Of a stretch of 5,860 nt of DNA, positions 1 to 5,860 are shown one piece after another. The translations under genes were made by a program, and so were the position numbers. The first letter of the stretch is position 1. Every line of letters starts with the position of its first letter. Below the pieces are notes generated by a model. It saw nothing but the letters and a program-made list of their open reading frames with translations, was not told the DNA's origin and ran no database searches. Source of the stretch: Glaciecola sp. UBA1851 (GTDB lineage Bacteria; Pseudomonadota; Gammaproteobacteria; Enterobacterales; Alteromonadaceae); NCBI GenBank assembly GCA_002338515.1, contig DDIL01000105.1, positions 1 through 5,860 of the forward strand. The letters are read 5' to 3'.

Positions 1-2210
1 AGTTTGTGCTTTGCTTGTTGAGAATTTTGAGCATTTGCCAGTATAAACGTCATCGATTTCTCACCATGAGTCAGTATTTCAACCGCCGTGTACTCTTGAG
101 TATTCATCAAAACGTTAATTTCTTTAATATGGCTATTCGCATTAACTGAGCGCTCGATTACTGGATTGTAACCTCCGTGTGGCTCTACAACAGAAACAAA
201 TATTGTATCGGAATTCTCCCTACGCAACATTAAACCAGGATCTCTGCGTAAATTGAATTGCGGATCATTCGCCCCAATTCTAGTAAGCATTATTTCGTCA
301 GCCTTTTCGGTAGCTAAACTCAATGTATAATACTTATTTGCTTCCATCCAAGTCATCTGCGATAAACCACTTTCGGACACATCTCCTTTGCCTTCAACAT
401 AAAGATGTTGGTAACCATGATCCTCGCCTAAAGCCGTTAAACTGCTTGGTGCATCATAGTCAAAAGTTGCACCTAATAACTGTCCCATATAATAGAAAGG
501 TAAATCATAAGTATGTTTATTATCAGAATTCACACGAAACAAATCTAAAACAATGGGTTTTTCAAAAGCATCATCTTTTATGACCGCCATTGTTCTATGC
601 ATAACAGAGCCTGGGTAAGCATTGGCTTCTTTGGCACTGACCACTTGAAGGTTTTCATTATCAGCATTATAAAAATAAAGCTCAGAATGATGCTGACTTC
701 CTATCTCGTAATTACCACCAAAATGAGATGTCTCATTTTGAACAAGCGTATTGTGTGCAACGGTTTGTTTAGCCCAAGTTCCATTCTCTTTTAAATAATT
801 ACCACCGCCTTTCTTTTCAATATTAACAAAACGTGACATACCGTAGTCTTGCAATATATCTTTACCATCATCATAAAGCGCATAAAAAAGTTTGTCGTAA
901 TGTCCGTGGCTTAAGCCCTGTGCCGTGTACTTGAAAACGAGTTCTAAGTCTTCGCTTCGAATAACTGAGATACCACCTTGAGTGCCATCTGGCCCATCGC
1001 CATAGTTTACTGATGGTTTAATATAAGGCTGCGCTTTGCCATTTTGAATTGCTAAAGCTACCGATAATCCAGTCTGATCTAACAACACAGTGTTTTGTTT
1101 CTTCGCAATACTCAGTAAACGCGGGTCTTGATTACCATAATAATAAGCGATATTGACAGCTGCAACTAACTCTGGCGCAAGGTAAGACATGCGTTTTTGA
1201 CCATCGTTAAGCGGGAAAAATTCACCATCTTTGTCAGATAAGTTTAACAATGAATATACGGCTTTAATTAACACATTATCTTTTTGAGCTAATAAGTTAA
1301 GGTCAGGACGCGCATTTTGCATACCAACCGAAAACACTAAAAATGGGTGCATAGCATAACGCTGATAATAAGGCCCTTCGGTAAAGTAGCCTTCCGGTGA
1401 AAAGGGTTCTTTTAAATTAGCAATAAATCCTGCTTGCTGACCTTCGGTTTTTAAAAATCCACCATCGTCATCTTTCGTACCTATTTCAATGCCGTCATCT
1501 TCTAGACCATATAGCGCTCTGTCTAGCAGCTCGTCGTCATTCATAACTAACGCTATCATTCCAACAGCAGCCGTACCCCATGTACTGTGATTATGAATTC
1601 GATTAAAATACTGTGGGTTTTCTATCGATATAAAATCTGCAACTGGTCGAAATAATTTGGCTTCTAAGGTTTTACGCTCATCATCTGATAAGTAGGTGTA
1701 AATGGTATCGTAAGCTTGCGCCATAAACAGCAACCAAACTGACTCATTTAAACTTTGCCAAAAAAGCTTACCCCGGGCGTAAGAACGTATTTGTGGGTGT
1801 CGTGGTAGGTCAATATACATGTCAGCATATTCAAAAAACATATCACGTACATACTTCGCGTATTTCTCATCCTGTAAAATTTGATACAGAAGACCTGCTT
1901 TATGCGCCATTGCATAGTTTAATTTATGACGCTCATGCGTGTAGCCACCTGAGAAGTCTTTTGGAATAGGAATGAAAATACCGCGCTCAATTTCAGCATC
2001 TACTTCGGTTTTGACTTTTTGCAAAGCTTGGTCAAAAACCGGCAAGTTCCCCAACTGCGCTCGAATACTCTCGACCCCTTCCTTTGTCATTATCAAGTTA
2101 GGATGTTGTTGTGCGTTTGCAAAGAAGCTGCTCATAAGTGCAATCGCAAAGAACAATCGTTGAACAACTGTGTAAGTGGCACAACTTTTAGGTATTTTAA
2201 TACTATGCAT
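1..2210 (-). CDS. PL17-family oligoalginate lyase (heparinase II/III-like), exported; 3' end cut by window edge
   Basis: I translated the minus strand from the ATG at 2210-2208 and found no stop in 736 codons down to base 3. The protein most resembles exo-acting PL17 oligoalginate lyases such as Saccharophagus Alg17C, which release unsaturated monouronate from alginate oligomers by beta-elimination. Residues 1-33 look like a signal peptide: a long basic start, a hydrophobic run LFFAIALMSSFF, then ANA before QQHP, so a periplasmic location is likely. An alpha-helical toroid domain covers roughly residues 40-390 and a beta-sandwich heparinase II/III domain follows. From remembered family alignments, Asn207-His208 (in RIHNHSTWG), Tyr282 (in EGPYYQRY) and Tyr472 (in GGNYLKEN) match Alg17C Asn201-His202, Tyr258 and Tyr450. 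His437, Asp455 and His486 match its zinc ligands. About 20 C-terminal residues are probably missing. A weak GGGA lies before the ATG. Family is confident; exact substrate preference (polyM or mixed oligomers) is inferred. Confidence 0.93.
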   Translation of the reverse strand, partial: MHSIKIPKSCATYTVVQRLFFAIALMSSFFANAQQHPNLIMTKEGVESIRAQLGNLPVFDQALQKVKTEVDAEIERGIFIPIPKDFSGGYTHERHKLNYAMAHKAGLLYQILQDEKYAKYVRDMFFEYADMYIDLPRHPQIRSYARGKLFWQSLNESVWLLFMAQAYDTIYTYLSDDERKTLEAKLFRPVADFISIENPQYFNRIHNHSTWGTAAVGMIALVMNDDELLDRALYGLEDDGIEIGTKDDDGGFLKTEGQQAGFIANLKEPFSPEGYFTEGPYYQRYAMHPFLVFSVGMQNARPDLNLLAQKDNVLIKAVYSLLNLSDKDGEFFPLNDGQKRMSYLAPELVAAVNIAYYYGNQDPRLLSIAKKQNTVLLDQTGLSVALAIQNGKAQPYIKPSVNYGDGPDGTQGGISVIRSEDLELVFKYTAQGLSHGHYDKLFYALYDDGKDILQDYGMSRFVNIEKKGGGNYLKENGTWAKQTVAHNTLVQNETSHFGGNYEIGSQHHSELYFYNADNENLQVVSAKEANAYPGSVMHRTMAVIKDDAFEKPIVLDLFRVNSDNKHTYDLPFYYMGQLLGATFDYDAPSSLTALGEDHGYQHLYVEGKGDVSESGLSQMTWMEANKYYTLSLATEKADEIMLTRIGANDPQFNLRRDPGLMLRRENSDTIFVSVVEPHGGYNPVIERSVNANSHIKEINVLMNTQEYTAVEILTHGEKSMTFILANAQNSQQAKHK

Positions 2211-2249
2211 ATAATTCCCATTATTTTGTTTCGACTTATTCGTAAATGC

Positions 2250-2277
2250 CATATAAAAGGCGTTTTCGTAATGTTAA
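2250..2277 (-). promoter_or_regulatory. Candidate promoter for the oligoalginate lyase
   Basis: On the minus strand, TTAACA (2277-2272) and TATATG (2255-2250) are separated by 16 bases, a reasonable sigma-70 layout. It lies about 40 bases upstream of the lyase ATG. The region is very AT-rich, so chance matches are common and this is only a candidate. Confidence 0.35.
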
Positions 2278-2336
2278 TGCACTTCACTCTAAAAGTTAAC
2301 CAATTCAGTTAAAATTGTATAAATAAATTTAACATT

Positions 2337-2370
2337 TTGGTAATACAATTAATTCGCTCAAACTTACCAA
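2337..2370. repeat. Spaced inverted repeat TTGGTAA / TTACCAA
   Basis: TTGGTAA (2337-2343) and its exact reverse complement TTACCAA (2364-2370) are separated by 20 bases. The pair lies in the gap between the lyase and the gluconokinase remnant. It has no T-run and the loop is long, so a regulator-binding pair is more likely than a terminator. Seven-base arms in AT-rich DNA may also be chance. Confidence 0.3.
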
Positions 2371-2407
2371 TGAATTAAACTAATTTAGCTTATTGATGGG
2401 AATCTAT

Positions 2408-2685
2408 ATGAAAACTTGTAAAAGATGTAGGAAATTATGGGCGTATGCGGTTTAGGTAAGTCAAGTTTTGGTAAAGCGTTATCAGATATGATCACTTGTA
2501 ATTTCATAGATGGGGATGATTTTCACCCTCAATCTAATATTAAATAGATGCTGCGAGGCGTTACACTAACTACAAAAAATAGACTACTCTGGCTTGAAAC
2601 AATCGAACAAAAATATAGGCAGGCAAGTGAAGAAAAGATTTATCTAGACTCGCCGTATAAAGACACTAAGTTAATTTTATCTTGA
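2408..2685 (+). pseudogene. gntK: Gluconokinase (GntK-type) remnant
   Basis: Reading from 2437 gives MGVCGLGKSSFGKALSD, which holds the Walker A P-loop GVCGLGKS, then FIDGDDFHPQSNIK, the hallmark of gluconokinase, which phosphorylates gluconate to 6-phosphogluconate. A TAG at 2545-2547 interrupts the frame. After it the family match resumes in the same frame (MLRGVTLTTKNRLLWLETI, compared with the usual KM..GIPLTD.DR.PWLE). The stop occupies the conserved Lys position, so one AAG-to-TAG change would explain it. The likely original start is the ATG at 2408, with GGGA six bases upstream. That start is in another frame (MKTCKRCRK...), so about one base has been lost before 2437. The frame ends at a TGA (2683-2685) after only about 80 codons beyond the P-loop start. 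Intact family members have about 160-175 residues, so the C-terminal half is missing. It is almost certainly non-functional. Confidence 0.82.
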
Positions 2686-2699
2686 TAATTATTGATTTT

Positions 2700-3398
2700 T
2701 TACATTTCTGAAAATAAACCAAAACCTTCTAAGGTTGTTCTAGCGGCTTCCCACAAACGGTATTCCTCGTGCACTATTCTACTCATAGTATTGATGCCAA
2801 TATTTAAATTAGTAATCGCTAATGCCAAACTAGCAATATTAGCTGTTTCTGGTATTTCCCCCTTCTCCTTTGCCCAACCCAACAACTTTTCAATATGTTC
2901 GTTGGTTAGTTCCAGCTTGTCGCGCATGAGTACCGCTAACACAATCGATTGAGGCTCAGTGTTTTTGAAATCTGAATTAGCAGCAACATCCAAATAAATA
3001 TTGCTTTGCGCAGCCATTGCTTCGTAGTCATCAGAATGAATGTTTTCCCAATGCTTACACAATTCAACCATGCTATTCACGCTTAAACAGCCTGTGTGCT
3101 TGTTATCTTGCGAACGCTTCGAACAAAGCTGTTGAAAATATTCAGTAAATTTACCTTTTATGTTATCGGTCTTCTTAGTGGTTAATAAAATAGTCAACGT
3201 ATACCGCTGCTCGTATAAAGACATCACTTCTTTAAATAATGCTTCTCGACTTCCAAAAGCATTATAAAAACTGGAGCGAGTAATACCTAACATTTCAGAT
3301 AGTGATTTAACCGAACTTTGCTGATAACCATTCTCCCAGATGGCATACATCACTTTTTCTATTGCTTCAGCTTTGCTAAACTTTGACTTTCTTGGCAT
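2700..3398 (-). CDS. TetR/AcrR-family transcriptional regulator with NemR-like cysteines
   Basis: The frame is open from 3425, but I choose the ATG at 3398-3396 (MPRKSKFSKAE). It has GGGG eight bases upstream and begins where TetR proteins normally begin, whereas the ATG at 3425 has no ribosome site. The product is 232 residues. Residues 9-59 form the TetR DNA-binding domain, with the helix-turn-helix at about 29-48 (SVKSLSEMLGITRSSFYNAF). The C-terminal ligand domain contains Cys92, Cys104 and Cys114. The GCLSVNSMVELC segment has the same ten-residue Cys-Cys spacing and similar residues as GCLTVKLSAEVC of E. coli NemR, as I remember it, where the first cysteine senses electrophiles and hypochlorous acid. 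It is divergent from the flavin-reductase gene and probably represses that gene and itself through the dyads in the shared gap. The true inducer is unknown. Confidence 0.9.
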   Translation of the reverse strand: MPRKSKFSKAEAIEKVMYAIWENGYQQSSVKSLSEMLGITRSSFYNAFGSREALFKEVMSLYEQRYTLTILLTTKKTDNIKGKFTEYFQQLCSKRSQDNKHTGCLSVNSMVELCKHWENIHSDDYEAMAAQSNIYLDVAANSDFKNTEPQSIVLAVLMRDKLELTNEHIEKLLGWAKEKGEIPETANIASLALAITNLNIGINTMSRIVHEEYRLWEAARTTLEGFGLFSEM

Positions 3399-3439
3399 GC
3401 TAGTTACCCCACAACATTGGTGCATTAATCTATACAGTC

Positions 3440-3474
3440 ATGTACATAATATAACTTTTTGTACATCTATGTAC
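3440..3474. promoter_or_regulatory. Probable operator for the TetR-family regulator
   Basis: The divergent gap holds a perfect dyad, GTACAT-CT-ATGTAC, at 3461-3474. A second palindrome, ATGTACAT, lies at 3440-3447. The half-site TGTACAT occurs at 3441-3447 and again at 3460-3466, 19 bases apart, close to two helical turns, so bound dimers would sit on nearly the same DNA face. The placement between two divergent genes, one encoding a TetR protein, is typical of an autoregulated operator. Confidence 0.65.
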
Positions 3475-3486
3475 TAATAATTTGTC

Positions 3487-3492
3487 TATAAT
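3487..3492 (+). promoter_or_regulatory. Candidate -10 box for the flavin-reductase gene
   Basis: A consensus TATAAT lies 13 bases after the dyad, with a near extended -10 TG upstream. No good -35 element sits at standard spacing; the expected -35 region overlaps the dyad, which would fit repression. An alternative is TTGAAT (3527-3532) with TATTTT (3551-3556) at an 18-base spacing, nearer the start codon. Confidence 0.35.
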
Positions 3493-3585
3493 AGATAATA
3501 TGCTGATAAGTAACTTTTTTCCTACGTTGAATGGTAAAACTTACAAACACTATTTTTCGCACACAACAAGCAAAAGGAAGTATCC

Positions 3586-4197
3586 ATGAATATCAAGCTG
3601 TCGGAGCTATCTAGTTCATCTGTGTATCATTTGATGACTCAAACCGTTATTCCTCGTCCTATTGCTTGGGTATTGACTAAAAATGAACAAAGTAGCCTTA
3701 ACTTGGCTCCTTTTTCTTACTTTAATGCTGTTTGTAGTTCGCCTCCTTTAATGATGATTTCAATGGGAAAGAAGCCAACAGGTGATGCAAAAGATACCTC
3801 AACAAACTTAACACTTGGGGCAGATTGTATTGTGCATATATCGCATGCTGAACAGTCAGATTTAGTGACCGCAACAGCAGCAACCCTTGATTACGGTGAA
3901 AGTGAAATTGATGCGAATAATATAAACTTAGTTGAGCACAATAGTTGGCCTCTGAAACGCGTGGCTGAGGCGCCTATCGCCTATTGGTGTAAAGTACATA
4001 GTCGACAAGAAATAGGTAACGCTCCTCAACAGCTTGTTTTTTTAGAAGCAAAAGAGGTGTATGTTGCTGACAACGCAATTTCTCAACAAAACAATAGACT
4101 GAACATTGATGCATTAAAGATTAACCCTCTTGCAAGATTGGGCGCGAGTCAATATGCAGATTTGGGAGAGGTATTTAGTAAAGCAAGACCGAAATAA
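3586..4197 (+). CDS. Flavin reductase-like (FMN-binding split-barrel) domain protein
   Basis: This 203-residue protein is a stand-alone flavin-reductase-like domain of the DIM6/NTAB type, a cytoplasmic family that binds FMN in a split beta-barrel and includes flavin reductases and flavoredoxin-like proteins. Family hallmarks are visible: IPRPIAW (22-28), NLAPFSYFNAV (39-49), SSPP (51-54), KDTSTN (69-74), where the FMN phosphate is usually held, and the C-terminal NPLARLGASQYADLGEVF (180-197). Length is normal for the family and no signal peptide is present. The start is supported by AAAGGA (3573-3578), seven bases before the ATG. It is divergent from the TetR-family gene and is probably its regulatory target. 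The physiological substrate cannot be read from the sequence. An electrophile- or oxidant-related role is inferred only from the regulator's cysteines. Confidence 0.9.
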   Translation: MNIKLSELSSSSVYHLMTQTVIPRPIAWVLTKNEQSSLNLAPFSYFNAVCSSPPLMMISMGKKPTGDAKDTSTNLTLGADCIVHISHAEQSDLVTATAATLDYGESEIDANNINLVEHNSWPLKRVAEAPIAYWCKVHSRQEIGNAPQQLVFLEAKEVYVADNAISQQNNRLNIDALKINPLARLGASQYADLGEVFSKARPK

Positions 4198-4292
4198 ATG
4201 TAGTCATGTGATTGATATATAATTGTTTGACCGATTTACCCCAAAAAAGATTGATCTACCTCACTTTAATGAGAGCATCGTCTTATCTTGCC

Positions 4293-4320
4293 ACTAAAGT
4301 CTATCTTTCAGAGCTTTAGT
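4293..4320. repeat. Imperfect hairpin-forming repeat between flavin-reductase and thiolase genes
   Basis: ACTAAAG (4293-4299) and CTTTAGT (4314-4320) are inverted copies with a 14-base loop. The stem is short and AT-rich and is not followed by a clean T-run, so it is a poor intrinsic terminator. The rest of the 205-base gap (4198-4402) shows no gene. Confidence 0.25.
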
Positions 4321-4402
4321 CTTTACTAAATTGCATATATGTTTAATACCTGTCTGAGTTGTTGATAGCTGTGTGAAATTATAATTAATTTGGGATATAA
4401 AA

Positions 4403-5587
4403 ATGAGTGTAAATAGCGTTGTTGTTTTAAGTGCCGTGCGTTCTGCCATTGGTACGTTTAATGGAAGTTTGAAAGGCATAGAGCCATGCGAATTAGCTGG
4501 CCAAGTATTAGCTGGTGGTATCAAAGCTTCTGGTGTTGAAGCAGAAAAATTCGAATCTATTGTAGTGGGTAACACCATTCCAACTGAATCACGTTTTCCT
4601 TATGTTGCACGTGTTGCCTCTATTCAAGCTGGTATGCCGTTAAGCTCAACTGCTATGGCATTAAACAGGTTATGTAGTTCTGGTTTGCAAGCGGTGGTTA
4701 ACTCAGCTCAAGGTATTATGCTTGGCGATCACGAATTAGCAGTTGGCGGCGGTGTTGAAAATATGACACGCGGTGGTTACTTATCACCTGCTATGCGTAA
4801 TGGCGCAAGAATGGGCGATACCTCTATGACTGATATGATGGTTGCTTGTTTAACTGACCCATTTGGTGTTGGTCATATGGGCATCACTGCTGAAAACCTA
4901 GCAACTAAATGGGACTTAAGCCGTGAAGCGCAAGATAAATTTGCTGCTGAGTCTCATAAACGTGCTGCAGCCGCGATTGAAGCGGGTTACTTTAAAGATC
5001 AAATTATACCTGTAGAGCTTAAGAGCCGCAGAGGCAGTACATTCTTTGAAGTGGATGAGCATGTTAAACCAAGCACTACTTTTGAAACATTAAGCGGTAT
5101 GCGTCCAGCATTCAAAAAAGCTGGTAGCGTAACAGCCGGTAATGCTTCGGGTATTAACGATGGCGCGTCTTTCTTAACACTAGCAAGTGAAAATTATGCA
5201 AATACAAACGGCTTAGCGCCAATTGCTCGCATAGTGTCTTATGCAGTTGCTGGCGTACCTAACGACGTAATGGGTGAAGGTCCTATTCCTTCTTCTAAAG
5301 CGGCATTAGCTAAAGCCGGTTTAACAATCGCAGATATGGATGTAGTTGAGTCTAATGAAGCATTTGCTGCGCAGGCATTAACGGTTGCTGCAGGTCTTGA
5401 ACTTGACCCAGCTAAAACTAACCCAAATGGCGGCGCAATTGCGCTTGGTCACCCAATTGGTGCGTCTGGTGCGGTTATTGCTACTAAGGCGATTCACGAA
5501 TTACAAAGAGTTGGCGGTAAATATGCGCTAGCTACTATGTGTATTGGTGGTGGGCAAGGTATTGCTGTTGTATTTGAACGCCTGTAA
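4403..5587 (+). CDS. Acetyl-CoA C-acetyltransferase / beta-ketothiolase (thiolase family)
   Basis: This complete 394-residue thiolase is of normal length for the AtoB/PhaA/BktB group. Such enzymes condense two acetyl-CoA to acetoacetyl-CoA or, in reverse, cleave 3-ketoacyl-CoA with CoA in the cytoplasm. The N-terminal domain carries the acyl-accepting Cys91 in NRLCSSGLQAV. VENMTRGGY and HMGITAENLA follow in the loop region that shapes the CoA and acyl pocket. The C-terminal domain has NEAF (318-321), the general-base His350 in GHPIGASGA and the second catalytic Cys380 in CIGGGQG. A weak GGGA (4392-4395) precedes the ATG. It is the only gene between a 205-base gap and a strong terminator, so it is probably monocistronic. 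No partner such as PhaB, FadB or a CoA-transferase lies beside it. Whether its main role is acetoacetyl-CoA metabolism, medium-chain beta-oxidation or amino-acid degradation cannot be decided from this window. Confidence 0.96.
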   Translation: MSVNSVVVLSAVRSAIGTFNGSLKGIEPCELAGQVLAGGIKASGVEAEKFESIVVGNTIPTESRFPYVARVASIQAGMPLSSTAMALNRLCSSGLQAVVNSAQGIMLGDHELAVGGGVENMTRGGYLSPAMRNGARMGDTSMTDMMVACLTDPFGVGHMGITAENLATKWDLSREAQDKFAAESHKRAAAAIEAGYFKDQIIPVELKSRRGSTFFEVDEHVKPSTTFETLSGMRPAFKKAGSVTAGNASGINDGASFLTLASENYANTNGLAPIARIVSYAVAGVPNDVMGEGPIPSSKAALAKAGLTIADMDVVESNEAFAAQALTVAAGLELDPAKTNPNGGAIALGHPIGASGAVIATKAIHELQRVGGKYALATMCIGGGQGIAVVFERL

Positions 5588-5632
5588 TTTTATTACGGTA
5601 CATTATTCAAATACTGCAATGTGATTTGCAAT

Positions 5633-5663
5633 AAAAGAGTGAACTTAGGTTCACTCTTTTTTT
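5633..5663 (+). terminator. Rho-independent terminator after the thiolase gene
   Basis: AAAAGAGTGAAC (5633-5644) and GTTCACTCTTTT (5649-5660) form a perfect 12 bp stem around a TTAG loop, and the T-run continues to 5663. It lies 45 bases after the thiolase stop. The A-tract on the left arm could allow weaker function on the other strand too. Confidence 0.93.
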
Positions 5664-5731
5664 ATATACATTCCTAGGTTATGCACGCCTTAAACTAATG
5701 AAATTTTCTACTTTCACAGTCATGTAGCATA

Positions 5732-5766
5732 GTATTTCTAACCCGCATATACTGTAGCAGAAATAC
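5732..5766. repeat. Spaced inverted repeat GTATTTCT / AGAAATAC
   Basis: GTATTTCT (5732-5739) and its exact reverse complement AGAAATAC (5759-5766) are separated by 19 bases. It lies in the gene-free stretch between the terminator and the possible gene start at 5814. With no T-run it is not a terminator; an operator for the downstream gene is possible. Confidence 0.3.
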
Positions 5767-5813
5767 AATAAATCTAGCAATAAATGATTGCCATTGAGAA
5801 AAAGAGACATCAC

Positions 5814-5860
5814 ATGATTATTTTAATTGAAAATTGGCAAATTAATTTCCAAGAAAACAC
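5814..5860 (+). CDS. Possible start of an unidentified gene, cut by right window edge
   Basis: An ATG at 5814 opens a frame reading MIILIENWQINFQEN that stays open to the edge, only about 15 codons. A purine-rich AAAGAGA lies a few bases upstream at good ribosome-site spacing, and the ATG follows a gene-free gap after a strong terminator, which fits a new transcription unit. The stretch is too short to identify a family. Confidence 0.4.
   Translation, partial: MIILIENWQINFQEN

Noticed and set aside
323..794. Plus-strand open frames of 86 and 65 codons inside the lyase region
   Set aside because: They are antisense to the continuous lyase frame, have no recognisable motifs and read as low-complexity shadow translations.
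1972..2312. Plus-strand frames of 63 and 97 codons over the lyase N-terminus and its upstream region
   Set aside because: They overlap the lyase signal-peptide region antisense, lack a ribosome site and show no family features.
2692..2952. Plus-strand 86-codon frame
   Set aside because: It is antisense to the C-terminal part of the TetR-family gene, whose own frame is clearly coding.
3399..3425. Upstream ATG adding nine residues to the TetR-family protein
   Set aside because: It has no ribosome site and the extension (MHQCCGVTS) is atypical, while the internal ATG has a GGGG at good spacing.
4293..4320. Hairpin as a terminator of the flavin-reductase gene
   Set aside because: A seven-base AT-rich stem, long loop and no T-run make it unconvincing, so it is listed only as a repeat.
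4359..4385. TTGTTG/TATAAT as a promoter for the thiolase
   Set aside because: The spacing is only 15 bases and the -10 box lies so close to the ATG that the leader would barely include the ribosome site.
4294..4578. Minus-strand 94-codon frame
   Set aside because: It is antisense to the start of the thiolase gene, which has full family conservation.

Overview
The window looks like chromosomal DNA of a marine, polysaccharide-degrading gammaproteobacterium, probably from the Alteromonadales (Colwellia, Thalassotalea, Paraglaciecola or Pseudoalteromonas relatives). This rests on the AT-rich composition judged by eye, a secreted PL17-type oligoalginate lyase and the protein sequence styles. It is an inference; no search was run.

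Left part (1-2210, minus strand): one long reading frame, open for 736 codons and cut by the left edge just before its stop. It encodes an exported heparinase II/III-like oligoalginate lyase of family PL17, with recognisable catalytic and zinc-site residues. Its upstream region (2211-2407) is AT-rich and carries a candidate promoter and a spaced inverted repeat.

Middle (2408-2685, plus strand): a decayed gluconokinase (gntK) remnant. It has a clear Walker A motif and DGDDFHP motif, an in-frame TAG where the family has a lysine, a likely frameshift near the start and loss of the C-terminal half.

Right-middle (2700-4197): a TetR-family regulator (minus) and a small FMN-binding flavin-reductase-domain protein (plus), divergently transcribed across a 187 bp gap. 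The gap holds a perfect dyad GTACAT-CT-ATGTAC and a further ATGTACAT palindrome, probable operators. The regulator carries the Cys-(10)-Cys spacing and context of the redox-sensing region of E. coli NemR, which suggests an electrophile or oxidant sensor controlling a flavoprotein.

Right part (4403-5587, plus): a complete acetyl-CoA acetyltransferase-type thiolase with its Cys/His/Cys catalytic residues, followed by a strong hairpin terminator (5633-5663). A new plus-strand gene may begin at 5814 and run off the right edge.

Functionally the lyase belongs to alginate use: alginate oligomers are cut to unsaturated monouronate, which feeds the 2-keto-3-deoxygluconate/Entner-Doudoroff route. The gluconokinase remnant would have fed the same route from gluconate. 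The regulator/flavoprotein pair and the thiolase appear to be separate transcription units. No RNA genes, insertion sequences or CRISPR arrays were seen, and I found no convincing wholly new system.
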